Shown here: positions 8,830 through 17,209 of the stretch, piece by piece
How the letters are laid out: each line of letters starts with the position of its first letter
How positions within the stretch are numbered: the stretch's first letter is position 1
Origin: Ferdinandcohnia sp036965045
Lineage (GTDB): Bacteria; Bacillota; Bacilli; Bacillales; Bacillaceae_L
DNA: 64,000 bases
Reading direction: 5' to 3'
Assembly (NCBI RefSeq): GCF_036965045.1
Contig: NZ_JBALOV010000035.1
Location: 186,001 to 250,000 of the forward strand
Notes under the pieces: generated by a model
The model's database searches: none
What the model saw: only the letters and a program-made list of their open reading frames with translations
Told to the model about the DNA's origin: nothing
Program-made: the position numbers and the translations under genes

Positions 8830-10791
8830 ATGCTTATTGAAAGACGATTAAGTGGTCGTTATAAAATTCTTGAAGTCATTGGTGGCGGCGGGATGGCCAA
8901 TGTATACCTCGCACGTGATATAATCCTTGAACGAGATGTAGCCATTAAGGTTCTTCGTTTAGATTTTTCAAATGATGAAGAATTTATTAAACGTTTTAGA
9001 CGTGAAGCTCATGCGGCTACAAGCTTGGCACACCCGAATGTTGTAAGTATATATGATGTTGGGGAAGAAGAGGATATTTATTATATCGTAATGGAATATG
9101 TTCCTGGCCAAACCTTGAAACAATACATACAACGAAATGCACCACTTCATCCTAAAGAAGCGATTAACATTATGCTGCAACTGACATCTGCGATTACACA
9201 TGCACACCAAAATCAGATTGTTCACCGTGACATCAAACCACAGAATATCTTAATTGACCATGATGGAACAGTGAAGGTAACGGACTTTGGGATTGCAGTT
9301 GCCTTAAGTTCAACAACCATTACACAAACAAACTCTGTGCTAGGCTCTGTTCATTATTTATCACCAGAACAAGCAAGGGGTGGAATGTCAACACGTAAGT
9401 CTGATATCTATTCTCTTGGTATTGTTATGTTTGAATTATTAACAGGTCGTGTTCCTTTTGAAGGGGAATCTGCGGTATCCATTGCTTTAAAGCATTTACA
9501 ATCGGATACTCCATCACCAAAAAGATGGAATGCCACCATCCCACAGAGTGTAGAAAACATTATTTTAAAAGCAACTGCAAAAGATCCATTTCATCGCTAT
9601 GACACAGTTGAAGAGATGGAAGAGGATTTGCAGACAGCGCTTTTTCCGAATCGTTTAAACGAAGAAAAATTCGTAATACCAAATATGGATGATGAAGTAA
9701 CAAAAGCCATTCCAATTATTAAAGATAATAGCCCATTATCGGCTGAAACAATGGTCCGAGATTCTCAGAAAAACATGAAAAAGCCTGATCAAGACGAACC
9801 AAAACCAAAGAAAAAGAAGAAGAAAAACAAGCTTTTAGTAACGCTTGCCATCATCTTTTTCTTTATCATAGCAGCTGGTGTTGCTGCTGTTACGGTTTTC
9901 CCTGCATTATTTTTACCAAAGGATGTTGAAGTACCAAATGTATCAAATATGGCATATGACCGAGCAGTTTCCAAACTGGAGGAAGCGGGTTTTAAAATTG
10001 GTGACACCATTGAAATCAGTGATCAAGAAATCCAAGAAGGGTATATTGTTCGAACTGACCCTGAAGCAGGAGCTTCTGTAAAGGAAGGCGCCACAATTGA
10101 TTTATATGAAAGTACTGGTAAAAAGAAAGTGGCATTCAAGGATTATGTCGGTAAAGACTTTGAGGAAGTTAAGGCTAGATTAGATAAAGAAAATTATTTT
10201 TATGTTGATAAGGAAGAAGTATTCGATGAGAGTGCTCCCGGAACCATCCTTAAGCAATCAATTGAAGAAGGGGAAGAGGTTGTTCCTGAAGAAACAGAAG
10301 TTATTTTTACGATTAGCAAGGGACTTGAAACTATTAATCTTGCTGATTTAACAGGATACCCTGAAAATGCACTTAATGAATATGCCAACTCAACTGGATT
10401 AAATATCGATTATTCAGAGGAACAATTTTCAAATGAGATTCCTGCAGGCCAAGCAATTTCGCAAACACCTGAAAAGGGAACTGAATTAACGAGGGGTAAC
10501 AAGGTCAAAGTAATTATGTCAAAAGGTCCTGAACCGAAAGAGCCGAAAAACGTGAAGCGGACGATTACGATCGACTATACACCTGATGAAGAAGGAAACC
10601 CGCAAACGGTGAAAATTTATATTCAAGATGCTCAACATAAAATCACGGATGTTTACAAAGAGATTGAAATGACGGAAAAACAAACTGTTGACCTTACATT
10701 TGTCATTAATCCTGGTGAAACTGCCCAATACATGGTGTCTATTGACGGTGAACCTTCTATGAGAGAGGAAATTCCGTATCCAGAAGAGTAG
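8830..10791 (+). CDS. prkC: PASTA-domain serine/threonine protein kinase PrkC
   Basis: 653 residues from ATG 8830. The cytosolic kinase domain (1-270) has the glycine loop IGGGGMANVYLARD, the VAIKVL lysine, catalytic HRDIKPQN and DFG. The activation loop includes SSTTITQTNS, the autophosphorylated region in PrkC. A lysine-rich juxtamembrane stretch leads to one transmembrane helix (about 335-357). Outside are three PASTA repeats (roughly 366-430, 431-500 and 501-570) and a C-terminal Ig-like domain. PrkC senses muropeptides or lipid II fragments and governs germination and stationary phase (family knowledge). The start at 8812 in the same frame was rejected because it lies within prpC and has no SD. 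Confidence 0.97.
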   Translation: MLIERRLSGRYKILEVIGGGGMANVYLARDIILERDVAIKVLRLDFSNDEEFIKRFRREAHAATSLAHPNVVSIYDVGEEEDIYYIVMEYVPGQTLKQYIQRNAPLHPKEAINIMLQLTSAITHAHQNQIVHRDIKPQNILIDHDGTVKVTDFGIAVALSSTTITQTNSVLGSVHYLSPEQARGGMSTRKSDIYSLGIVMFELLTGRVPFEGESAVSIALKHLQSDTPSPKRWNATIPQSVENIILKATAKDPFHRYDTVEEMEEDLQTALFPNRLNEEKFVIPNMDDEVTKAIPIIKDNSPLSAETMVRDSQKNMKKPDQDEPKPKKKKKKNKLLVTLAIIFFFIIAAGVAAVTVFPALFLPKDVEVPNVSNMAYDRAVSKLEEAGFKIGDTIEISDQEIQEGYIVRTDPEAGASVKEGATIDLYESTGKKKVAFKDYVGKDFEEVKARLDKENYFYVDKEEVFDESAPGTILKQSIEEGEEVVPEETEVIFTISKGLETINLADLTGYPENALNEYANSTGLNIDYSEEQFSNEIPAGQAISQTPEKGTELTRGNKVKVIMSKGPEPKEPKNVKRTITIDYTPDEEGNPQTVKIYIQDAQHKITDVYKEIEMTEKQTVDLTFVINPGETAQYMVSIDGEPSMREEIPYPEE

Positions 10792-10863
10792 GTTACAAAT
10801 GGGTAGTTGATTTTTTAGCTACCCTGTATGTCGTGACGAATGAATAAAACAAGGAGTGAAACT

Positions 10864-11748
10864 ATGCCAGAAGGCAAAATTATAAAAGCTTTAAGTGGTT
10901 TTTATTATGTTCAGAACGAAGATGGTGAGCTGATTCAATGTCGTGGGAGAGGAGTTTTTCGGAAGAACAAAGTAACTCCCTTAGTAGGCGACAATGTGTT
11001 ATTCCAAGCAGAGAATGACACAGATGGATATATTTTAGAAGTATCAGAACGCAAGAATGAATTGGTTCGTCCGCCAATTGCTAATGTGGATCAAGCTATA
11101 CTGGTTTTTTCAGCGATTGAACCTAATTTCAGTCCATTGTTGTTAGATCGCTTTCTTGTTTTAGTCGAATCAAACGATATAGAACCTATTATTTGTATTA
11201 GTAAAACGGATTTACTTTCGGACGATGCGGTTCAAGAAATAGAGAACTATGTACGAAGCTATCGCGAAATCGGCTACCATGTCTTATTAACCTCGACTAA
11301 GGAAAAGGAAGGTCTTGATCAGCTGTTACCGTTATTGGAAAATCAAATATCGGTATTTGCAGGTCAGTCCGGAGTTGGAAAGTCTTCCCTGTTAAATATG
11401 CTTCGACCAGATTTAGCATTAAAAACAGATGAAATATCAACGTCATTAGGCAGGGGAAAGCATACAACAAGACATGTGGAATTAATTGAAGTTGGCAATG
11501 GACTTGTTGCAGATACCCCGGGATTTAGTTCGTTAGAATTTCTAACCATTGAGGCAGAGGAACTTTCATACTGCTTCCCCGAAATATATAAGGCGGGTGC
11601 AGATTGTAAATTTCGTGGCTGTACGCATACCTCTGAGCCAAAGTGTGCAGTGAGACAAGGCGTAGAAAGCGGGAGCATTGAACAATTCCGTTATAATCAC
11701 TATGTGAGTTTTTATGAAGAAATAAAGGAAAGAAAGCCGAGGTACTAA
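10864..11748 (+). CDS. rsgA: Small-subunit assembly GTPase RsgA (CpgA/YloQ)
   Basis: 294 residues from ATG 10864, five bases after AAGGAGTGA. An ATG at 10840 is in frame but sits upstream of that SD. An N-terminal OB-fold is followed by a circularly permuted GTPase with motif order G4 (ISKTDL), G1 (GQSGVGKSSLLN), G3 (DTPG). A C-terminal zinc site is built from CKFRGCTHTSEPKC. RsgA releases RbfA and checks the decoding site during 30S maturation. In B. subtilis CpgA is also phosphorylated by PrkC, its neighbour here. The stop overlaps the rpe start. Confidence 0.95.
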   Translation: MPEGKIIKALSGFYYVQNEDGELIQCRGRGVFRKNKVTPLVGDNVLFQAENDTDGYILEVSERKNELVRPPIANVDQAILVFSAIEPNFSPLLLDRFLVLVESNDIEPIICISKTDLLSDDAVQEIENYVRSYREIGYHVLLTSTKEKEGLDQLLPLLENQISVFAGQSGVGKSSLLNMLRPDLALKTDEISTSLGRGKHTTRHVELIEVGNGLVADTPGFSSLEFLTIEAEELSYCFPEIYKAGADCKFRGCTHTSEPKCAVRQGVESGSIEQFRYNHYVSFYEEIKERKPRY

Positions 11749-12398
11749 TGATGATTAAAATTGCACCATCCATTCTTTCAGCAGATTTTGCAAAGCTAGG
11801 AGAAGAGATTAAGGATGTTGAACATGGGGGAGCAGACTATATTCATGTTGATGTCATGGATGGTCACTTTGTTCCGAATATTACAATCGGTCCACTTATT
11901 GTAGAAGCGATTCGACCTATAACCAAATTGCCATTAGATGTTCATTTAATGATTGAAAACCCTGATCAATACATTCCAGCTTTTGCCAAAGCAGGGGCAG
12001 ACTTTTTAACGGTACATGTTGAGGCATGTTCGCATTTGCATCGTACCATTCAGTTAATTAAATCTCATGGAGTCAAGGCTGGCGTCGTTTTAAACCCAGC
12101 TACACCGGTAGATACAATAAAACATATCATTGAGGATATTGATTTAGTGTTGTTAATGACTGTGAACCCTGGATTCGGTGGCCAAAAGTTCATTCATTCT
12201 GTTCTTCCGAAAATCGAGGAAGTTGCACAAATGGTGAGGGAAAAAAACTTGAATGTTGAGATTGAGGTTGATGGAGGAGTCAATGAAGAAACAGCTAGGC
12301 TTTGTACCCGTGCTGGTGCTAATGTTCTAGTTGCAGGTTCCGCCATTTATAATCAGGAAGATCGGAAAACGGCGATTGAAAGAATCCGAGGTTTGTAA
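11748..12398 (+). CDS. rpe: Ribulose-phosphate 3-epimerase
   Basis: 216 residues with a TIM-barrel pattern: KIAPSILSADFAKLG, HVDVMDGHFVPNITIG with metal ligands, DVHLMIENP, MTVNPGFGGQKF and EVDGGVN. It interconverts ribulose-5-phosphate and xylulose-5-phosphate in the pentose phosphate pathway. Two adjacent ATG codons (11748 and 11751) are possible. The first overlaps the rsgA stop, the second gives the more usual MIKIAPS start. A strong terminator follows at once. In B. subtilis thiN comes next, but no such gene is present here. Confidence 0.96.
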   Translation: MMIKIAPSILSADFAKLGEEIKDVEHGGADYIHVDVMDGHFVPNITIGPLIVEAIRPITKLPLDVHLMIENPDQYIPAFAKAGADFLTVHVEACSHLHRTIQLIKSHGVKAGVVLNPATPVDTIKHIIEDIDLVLLMTVNPGFGGQKFIHSVLPKIEEVAQMVREKNLNVEIEVDGGVNEETARLCTRAGANVLVAGSAIYNQEDRKTAIERIRGL

Positions 12399-12428
12399 AA
12401 AAAGAGCAGACATTTCTGCTCTTTTTTA
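12398..12428 (+). terminator. Intrinsic terminator after rpe
   Basis: A perfect 13-bp stem, AAAAAAGAGCAGA (12398-12410) with TCTGCTCTTTTTT (12415-12427), has a 4-base loop and ends in a T-run. It closes the transcription unit that runs through priA-def-fmt-rsmB-rlmN-prpC-prkC-rsgA-rpe. Confidence 0.9.
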
Positions 12429-12659
12429 TATGCTTTTTTGCATATTTTATCTAAGTGAGAACTATGTTTTAGTAATGAACTTAAATTGAATTGTACTTTT
12501 TTTAATCAATTAGGCATAAGAATGTTTTAAGAGGTTTACATGAATTTGCTTTTATTTATATGTACTATGGTACTATTTTTTTTCATTTGAATATTATTAA
12601 TAAAGAAGACCGTGTGATTTCAATGAAAGTACGTGGATATTGCATTGAGGAGGGAAAGT

Positions 12660-12740
12660 ATGAAATTTTATACAATTAAGTTACCAAAGTTCTTAGGCGG
12701 TATCGTCCGTGCGATGTTAGGATCATTTAAAAAGGGATAA
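12660..12740 (+). CDS. spoVM: Stage V sporulation protein M (26 aa)
   Basis: A very short gene encoding 26 residues that begin MKFYTIKLPKFLGGIV and end GSFKKG. It starts at ATG 12660, eight bases after GAGGAGGG. It matches SpoVM over its whole length, with only the last residues differing from B. subtilis. SpoVM is an amphipathic helix that recognises the convex forespore membrane, anchors SpoIVA for coat assembly and inhibits FtsH. Its presence shows an endospore former. It stands alone between two terminators. In B. subtilis it is made under sigma-E. A possible -35-like GAATATT lies at 12589-12595, but I could not find a convincing -10. Confidence 0.96.
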   Translation: MKFYTIKLPKFLGGIVRAMLGSFKKG

Positions 12741-12769
12741 AAAAAGCACCGTCCATAGGTGCTTTTTTT
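12740..12769. terminator. Intrinsic terminator after spoVM
   Basis: The stem AAAAAAGCACC (12740-12750) pairs with GGTGCTTTTTT (12758-12768) around a 7-base loop, with T-runs at both ends. It can stop spoVM transcripts from the left. Because the arms are A- and T-rich it may also stop rpmB transcripts from the right. Confidence 0.85.
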
Positions 12770-12781
12770 GTGCAAATTTTC

Positions 12782-12803
12782 AGCTCTTACAAATGTAAGA
12801 GCT
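12782..12803. other. Small perfect hairpin downstream of rpmB
   Basis: AGCTCTTAC (12782-12790) and GTAAGAGCT (12795-12803) form a 9-bp perfect stem with a 4-base loop. It has no T-run in either direction. It lies between the spoVM terminator and the larger repeat, within the likely 3' end of the rpmB transcript. Confidence 0.5.
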
Positions 12804-12816
12804 AAGACATTTTTAT

Positions 12817-12936
12817 TGTCTGGCTTCAGGCGCCATCGGCTCTCTGGTCTAGCCAATCGCTTCGGAAGGTGAAGTACACCTTCCGAAGCGATTGGCTTAT
12901 GCTTGTCGCCGATTGACGGGCGCCTTACGCTTTTCT
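12817..12936. repeat. Palindromic structured repeat between spoVM and rpmB
   Basis: A nested inverted repeat, much richer in G+C than its surroundings. The core is a perfect 21-bp stem at 12851-12871 and 12877-12897 with a 5-base loop. Outside it, ATCGGC (12835-12840) pairs with GCCGAT (12908-12913), and GGCGCC (12829-12834) pairs with the copy at 12919-12924. The ends, CTGGCTTCAGGCGCC and GGGCGCCTTACGCTTTTC, resemble those of the elements at 4150-4175 and 23077-23260. It encodes nothing. It lies 3 bases beyond the rpmB stop, so it ends up at the 3' end of rpmB mRNA. Confidence 0.75.
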
Positions 12937-12939
12937 TTA

Positions 12940-13128
12940 TTACACGCGTTCTACTTTACCAGATTTTAATGCTCTTGCAGAAACGTATACGCGTTTTGGT
13001 TTACCATCAACTAAAATACGAACTTTTTGTAGGTTAGCTCCCCATTTGCGTTTTGAAGCGTTCATTGCATGGGAACGAGCGTTACCAGTAGTAGTTTTTC
13101 TACCTGTGATTACACATTTACGTGCCAT
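12940..13128 (-). CDS. rpmB: 50S ribosomal protein L28
   Basis: 62 residues on the reverse strand, beginning MARKCVITGRKTTTGNARSH and continuing with SKRKWGANLQKVR and VYVSARALKSGKV. The pattern and length match bacterial L28 of the zinc-free type (only one Cys, no CxxC pair). The ribosome binding site is GGAGGG just before the start. It is divergent from yloU and convergent with spoVM, exactly as in B. subtilis, and has its own promoter. Confidence 0.97.
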   Translation of the reverse strand: MARKCVITGRKTTTGNARSHAMNASKRKWGANLQKVRILVDGKPKRVYVSARALKSGKVERV

Positions 13129-13195
13129 TCTATTTCCCTCCTAACTTGCACAGCAACAATCAAACATATCGCTTTCTTCATAGAAATACTTATAT

Positions 13196-13224
13196 AATTT
13201 ATCATAACTAATGGGATATTGCAA
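13196..13224 (-). promoter_or_regulatory. Sigma-A promoter for rpmB
   Basis: On the minus strand TTGCAA (13219-13224) lies 17 bases from TAAATT (13196-13201), with TG one base before the -10 (extended -10). The predicted start is about 60 bases upstream of the rpmB ATG. Confidence 0.6.
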
Positions 13225-13400
13225 TACTTCAAAACGGTGCTTTAAAGGAAAAATCCTTGTCAAGACATAGAAATAGTAAAAAGCTATATAATAAAAGATA
13301 ATGAATCGACATAGGAAGTTGAGAATTACTTTTAAAATATGAGATGTTATAGTAAAATTACTGTAGCCAAAGGTGAACAATTATAAAGGGGGAGTCTCAC

Positions 13401-13763
13401 ATGTCCATCGAATTAAAAACGAAGTACGGACAAATTGATATATCAAACGATGTAATTGCAACGGTTGCTGGTGGAGCTGCTATCGATTGTTACGGGATCG
13501 TCGGAATGGCTTCAAAAAGTCAAATTAAAGATGGTATTTCTGAACTTTTACGAAAAGAAAATTTTGCCCGTGGTATTGTTGTACGTCAAGCAAATGATGA
13601 AGTGCATATCGACATGTACATAATTGTAAGTTATGGCACGAAAATCTCTGAGGTTGCCCACAATGTTCAATCTAAGGTGAAATATACATTAGACCAAACA
13701 GTAGGACTTGCTGTAAACTCGGTTAATATTTACGTGCAAGGAGTTCGTGTAACGAACCCATAA
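13401..13763 (+). CDS. yloU: Asp23/Gls24 family envelope-stress protein YloU
   Basis: 120 residues from ATG 13401, preceded by AAAGGGGGAG. The Asp23 fold pattern is clear: KYGQIDISNDVIATVAGGAA, CYGIVGMASK and IIVSYGTKISEVAHNVQS. These proteins are cytosolic or membrane-associated and respond to cell-wall stress. The exact function is not known. It is always next to yloV and usually far from other Asp23 paralogues. An extended -10 (TGTTATAGT, 13345-13353) upstream is a possible promoter, but its -35 is poor. Confidence 0.92.
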   Translation: MSIELKTKYGQIDISNDVIATVAGGAAIDCYGIVGMASKSQIKDGISELLRKENFARGIVVRQANDEVHIDMYIIVSYGTKISEVAHNVQSKVKYTLDQTVGLAVNSVNIYVQGVRVTNP

Positions 13764-13779
13764 AGAGGAGGAAAATTGC

Positions 13780-15462
13780 GTGTCAATTACTACATTAGAT
13801 GGAAAACGTTTTGCAAAAATGGTGTTATTAGGAGCAACACATTTATCTAATAATGCAAAAATGGTAGATGCCCTTAACGTTTTCCCTGTACCAGATGGTG
13901 ATACAGGAACGAATATGAATCTTTCCATGACATCTGGTGCAAAAGAAGTAAAAAATAATGTTACCCCACATATTGGAAAGGTTGGATCATCTTTAGCGCG
14001 CGGACTATTAATGGGAGCGCGTGGTAACTCTGGTGTTATTCTTTCTCAACTTTTCAGAGGTTTTTCTAAAGCGATCGAACAAAAGGAAACGTTGAACGCT
14101 AGTGAATTTGCCCATGCCTTTGAAATGGGTGTGGAAACAGCCTATAAAGCTGTTATGAAACCAGTTGAAGGAACAATTTTAACAGTGGCAAAAGATGCAG
14201 CAAAACAAGCTGTTGATGCTGCGAAGAATGAGACTGACATTGTTGTTGTGATGGAAGAACTCTTAAAGGAAGCTAAAGCATCATTAAACCGTACACCTGA
14301 TCTACTACCTGTATTAAAGGAAGTTGGGGTTGTAGATAGTGGTGGTCAAGGGTTAGTGCTAGTTTACGAAGGATTCCTATCAGAATTAAAAGGTGAGACA
14401 ATTGATAATATGTCGATTGCAACACCATCAATGAATGAGCTTGTAAATGCGGAGCATCATAAAAGTGTTCAGAGTCATATGAATACAGAGGATATTGTAT
14501 TTGGTTACTGTACAGAATTCATGGTCAAGTTTGAACCGGAAAAAACAAGCAAGCATCCATTTTCTGAAGAACAGTTCCGAAATGATTTAAGTCACTATGG
14601 TGATTCGTTATTAGTGATCTCTGACGAAGATATTGTGAAAGTACATATTCATTCCGAGCAACCTGGTGAGGTTTTATCATATGGCCAGCGCTACGGTAGC
14701 TTGATTAAAATGAAGATTGAAAATATGCGTGAACAGCATACAGCCATTTTAAATGAAGATGAGACACTTGCTCCAGAACAAATGAAACGTAACAAAGAAA
14801 AAGAAAAATATGCGATTATCACTGTTGCGATGGGCTCAGGAATTACAGAATTATTTAAGAGCATTGGAGCTCATGTTGTTATTGAAGGTGGACAAACGAT
14901 GAATCCTAGTACTGAGGATTTTGTTAAAGCAATTGAATCAGTACATGCGGAAAACTTTATCATTCTTCCAAATAACAAAAATATTATTATGGCAGCTGAA
15001 CAGGCATCATCCGTCGTTGATGGTAACGTGATTGTTGTACCTTCACGAACAGTACCTCAAGGGATGTCTGCATTACTTGCCTTTAACCCGGCTGGTGAAT
15101 TAGAAGCAAATCATAAGACTATGACAAGTGCTTTAAGCAATGTAAAAACGGGTCAAATCACGTATGCGGTACGCGATACCAATATCGACGGTATCGACAT
15201 TGCGAAAGATGATTTCATGGGAATTGCCGAAGGGAAAATTGTTGTAACCGATAGGGATAAGCTAAAAGCTGCAAAAGACTTATTAGCAAAAATTATTTCT
15301 GCAGATGATGATGAAATTGTGACAATTATTTATGGGCAGGACTCCTCAGAGGATGAGGTCGAGCAGATTGTCCAATATCTTGAAGAAGAGTTTGAAGATA
15401 TTGAAGTTGAAGTCCATAATGGTGAGCAGCCACTTTATGCATTTATTTTCTCAGTTGAATAA
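13780..15462 (+). CDS. fakA: DhaL/DegV-associated kinase YloV (fatty acid kinase A type)
   Basis: 560 residues from GTG 13780, with AGAGGAGG upstream. The N-terminal DhaL-type ATP domain shows NVFPVPDGDTGTNMN, in which the Asp residues bind Mg-ATP, then ARGNSGVILSQLFRG. A middle domain includes VVDSGGQGLVLVYEG. The C-terminal domain has a DegV-like pattern around ILPNNKNIIMAA and VPSRTVPQG. Homologues (Staphylococcus FakA/VirR) phosphorylate exogenous fatty acids held by FakB for membrane lipid synthesis. That this copy does so is inferred. The link fits the nearby fapR-plsX genes. Confidence 0.9.
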   Translation: MSITTLDGKRFAKMVLLGATHLSNNAKMVDALNVFPVPDGDTGTNMNLSMTSGAKEVKNNVTPHIGKVGSSLARGLLMGARGNSGVILSQLFRGFSKAIEQKETLNASEFAHAFEMGVETAYKAVMKPVEGTILTVAKDAAKQAVDAAKNETDIVVVMEELLKEAKASLNRTPDLLPVLKEVGVVDSGGQGLVLVYEGFLSELKGETIDNMSIATPSMNELVNAEHHKSVQSHMNTEDIVFGYCTEFMVKFEPEKTSKHPFSEEQFRNDLSHYGDSLLVISDEDIVKVHIHSEQPGEVLSYGQRYGSLIKMKIENMREQHTAILNEDETLAPEQMKRNKEKEKYAIITVAMGSGITELFKSIGAHVVIEGGQTMNPSTEDFVKAIESVHAENFIILPNNKNIIMAAEQASSVVDGNVIVVPSRTVPQGMSALLAFNPAGELEANHKTMTSALSNVKTGQITYAVRDTNIDGIDIAKDDFMGIAEGKIVVTDRDKLKAAKDLLAKIISADDDEIVTIIYGQDSSEDEVEQIVQYLEEEFEDIEVEVHNGEQPLYAFIFSVE

Positions 15463-15468
15463 GATGAT

Positions 15469-15498
15469 GAAATAGAAGGGATCAATCCCTTCTATTTC
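15469..15498 (+). terminator. Hairpin after yloV
   Basis: GAAATAGAAGGG (15469-15480) pairs perfectly with CCCTTCTATTTC (15487-15498). The downstream T-run is poor (AATGTTTGG), so termination may be partial. It separates yloV from sdaAB. Confidence 0.65.
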
Positions 15499-15611
15499 AA
15501 TGTTTGGGGACAATTTCCTGTAGATAAAAAAGTCAAGGACAAATAGAGTAATATGTAGGAACACAGTTTGACCTTACTCCATAAATTTATAGTAAGGATG
15601 GGGGAAAAAAT

Positions 15612-16274
15612 ATGAAATTTAGAAGTGTTTTTGACATTATTGGTCCGGTCATGATTGGTCCGTCAAGCTCCCATACAGCTGGAGCAGCGCGTATTGGAAG
15701 AGTCGCTAGAAGCTTATTTGGTCGAGAACCAAAATGGGCAAACATCTCCTTTTACGGATCATTTGCCGAGACGTATAAAGGCCATGGAACAGATGTTGCG
15801 ATCATTGGTGGTCTGCTTGATTTTGACACATTTGATGAAAGAATTAAAACATCTTTGGAAATTGCAAAAGAATCAGGTATGCAAATAAAATTCACAGAAG
15901 AAGAAGCGATTCCGGAACACCCTAATACCGCTCGAGTTTCAATTGGTGATGAAGAGGGGGAGTTGGAGCTTGTCGGTATATCGATAGGTGGCGGAAAAAT
16001 TGAAATTACTGAGTTAAATGGCTTTCAGCTTCGTTTATCTGGGAATCATCCAGCTATTCTTGTCGTCCACAATGACCGTTATGGCGCCATTGCAGGCGTT
16101 GCGAATGTGCTTGCAAAATACGCGATTAACATCGGTCATATGGAAGTAGCACGGAAAGAAAAAGGGATGCAAGCATTGATGACAATTGAAGTTGACCAAA
16201 ACATCGATGGACAGGTTTTAGATGAACTATCTACCTTACCCAATATTTTAAAAGTAGCTAAAATTGTCGAATAG
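15612..16274 (+). CDS. sdaAB: L-serine dehydratase, iron-sulfur-dependent, beta subunit
   Basis: 220 residues from ATG 15612, with GGATGGGGG upstream. The N-terminal half has the signature SVFDIIGPVMIGPSSSHTAG. The C-terminal third is an ACT domain (LVVHNDRYGAIAGVANVL, INIGHMEVARKEKGMQ). With SdaAA it forms the [4Fe-4S] enzyme that turns L-serine into pyruvate and ammonia. A hairpin, CCTTACT with AGTAAGG (15572-15597), covers the region just before the ribosome binding site. Confidence 0.95.
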   Translation: MKFRSVFDIIGPVMIGPSSSHTAGAARIGRVARSLFGREPKWANISFYGSFAETYKGHGTDVAIIGGLLDFDTFDERIKTSLEIAKESGMQIKFTEEEAIPEHPNTARVSIGDEEGELELVGISIGGGKIEITELNGFQLRLSGNHPAILVVHNDRYGAIAGVANVLAKYAINIGHMEVARKEKGMQALMTIEVDQNIDGQVLDELSTLPNILKVAKIVE

Positions 16275-16321
16275 GCATCATAAAAAACGTTTTAAACGTT
16301 TACTCGACAGGAGGTTTTTGT

Positions 16322-17209
16322 ATGTTTCGTAATGTTGCTGAGTTAGTAGAACTTGCCACTACTAAAAATATGAAAATAGCAGATGTGATGATTGAACAAG
16401 AGATAGAAGTTACAGGAAAAAGCCGTGAAGAAATCATCGCTCAAATGGAACGCAACCTTGAAGTAATGGAAAAAGCGGTCGAAAGAGGACTTGCTGGCGT
16501 TTCATCTCATTCTGGTTTAACAGGAGGAGATGCTGTTCTGTTACAAAACTATATAAAAAAAGGAAACTTTTTAACTGGTAAAACCGTACTTGATGCTGTT
16601 AGTAAGGCTGTAGCGACAAATGAAGTCAATGCGGCAATGGGAACCATTTGTGCAACACCTACTGCTGGTTCTGCTGGAGTTGTTCCAGGAACTTTATTTG
16701 CGGTGAAGGAAAAATTGAATCCGACAAAAGACGAGATGGTTCAGTTTTTGTTTACAGCTGGGGCATTTGGATTTGTAGTTGCCAATAACGCTTCCATCTC
16801 AGGTGCAGCGGGTGGCTGCCAAGCAGAAGTGGGCTCAGCTGCCGGAATGGCTGCGGCAGCCATAGTTGAAATGGCAGGAGGCACACCACAGCAATCTGCT
16901 GAAGCAATGGCGATTACCTTAAAAAACATGCTTGGTCTCGTCTGTGACCCAGTTGCCGGTCTCGTCGAGGTGCCTTGTGTTAAGCGTAATGCAATGGGTG
17001 CAGCTAATGCGATGGTCGCCGCAGATATGGCATTGGCGGGTATTACAAGCCGAATTCCATGTGATGAAGTAATCGATGCAATGTATAGAATAGGTCAGAC
17101 AATGCCGACGGCGTTAAAAGAGACAGCACGGGGAGGGCTAGCGGCAACCCAAACAGGTCGTGCACTTGAAGCAAAGATCTTTGGGATTTCGCTAACCAAA
17201 AGTGAATAG
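16322..17209 (+). CDS. sdaAA: L-serine dehydratase, iron-sulfur-dependent, alpha subunit
   Basis: 295 residues from ATG 16322, after GGAGG. Cysteines fitting the [4Fe-4S] cluster lie in TICATPTAGSAG, GGCQAEVGSA and CDPVAGLVEVPCVKRNA. Glycine-rich SSHSGLTGGDA and GAAGGCQAE loops form the serine site. It is the catalytic partner of SdaAB. The stop overlaps the recG GTG by 8 bases, so recG is probably coupled to it. Confidence 0.96.
   Translation: MFRNVAELVELATTKNMKIADVMIEQEIEVTGKSREEIIAQMERNLEVMEKAVERGLAGVSSHSGLTGGDAVLLQNYIKKGNFLTGKTVLDAVSKAVATNEVNAAMGTICATPTAGSAGVVPGTLFAVKEKLNPTKDEMVQFLFTAGAFGFVVANNASISGAAGGCQAEVGSAAGMAAAAIVEMAGGTPQQSAEAMAITLKNMLGLVCDPVAGLVEVPCVKRNAMGAANAMVAADMALAGITSRIPCDEVIDAMYRIGQTMPTALKETARGGLAATQTGRALEAKIFGISLTKSE

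Noticed and set aside
10840..10863. Upstream ATG as rsgA start
   Set aside because: The AAGGAGTGA ribosome binding site lies between it and the ATG at 10864, which also gives the conserved N-terminus.
12589..12618. Sigma-E promoter for spoVM
   Set aside because: GAATATT resembles a -35, but at 13-15 bases spacing there is no acceptable CATACAAT-like -10, so I did not list it.
13141..13380. 79-codon reverse frame between rpmB and yloU
   Set aside because: It runs through the rpmB promoter and leader, has low-complexity Phe/Tyr-rich translation and no SD.
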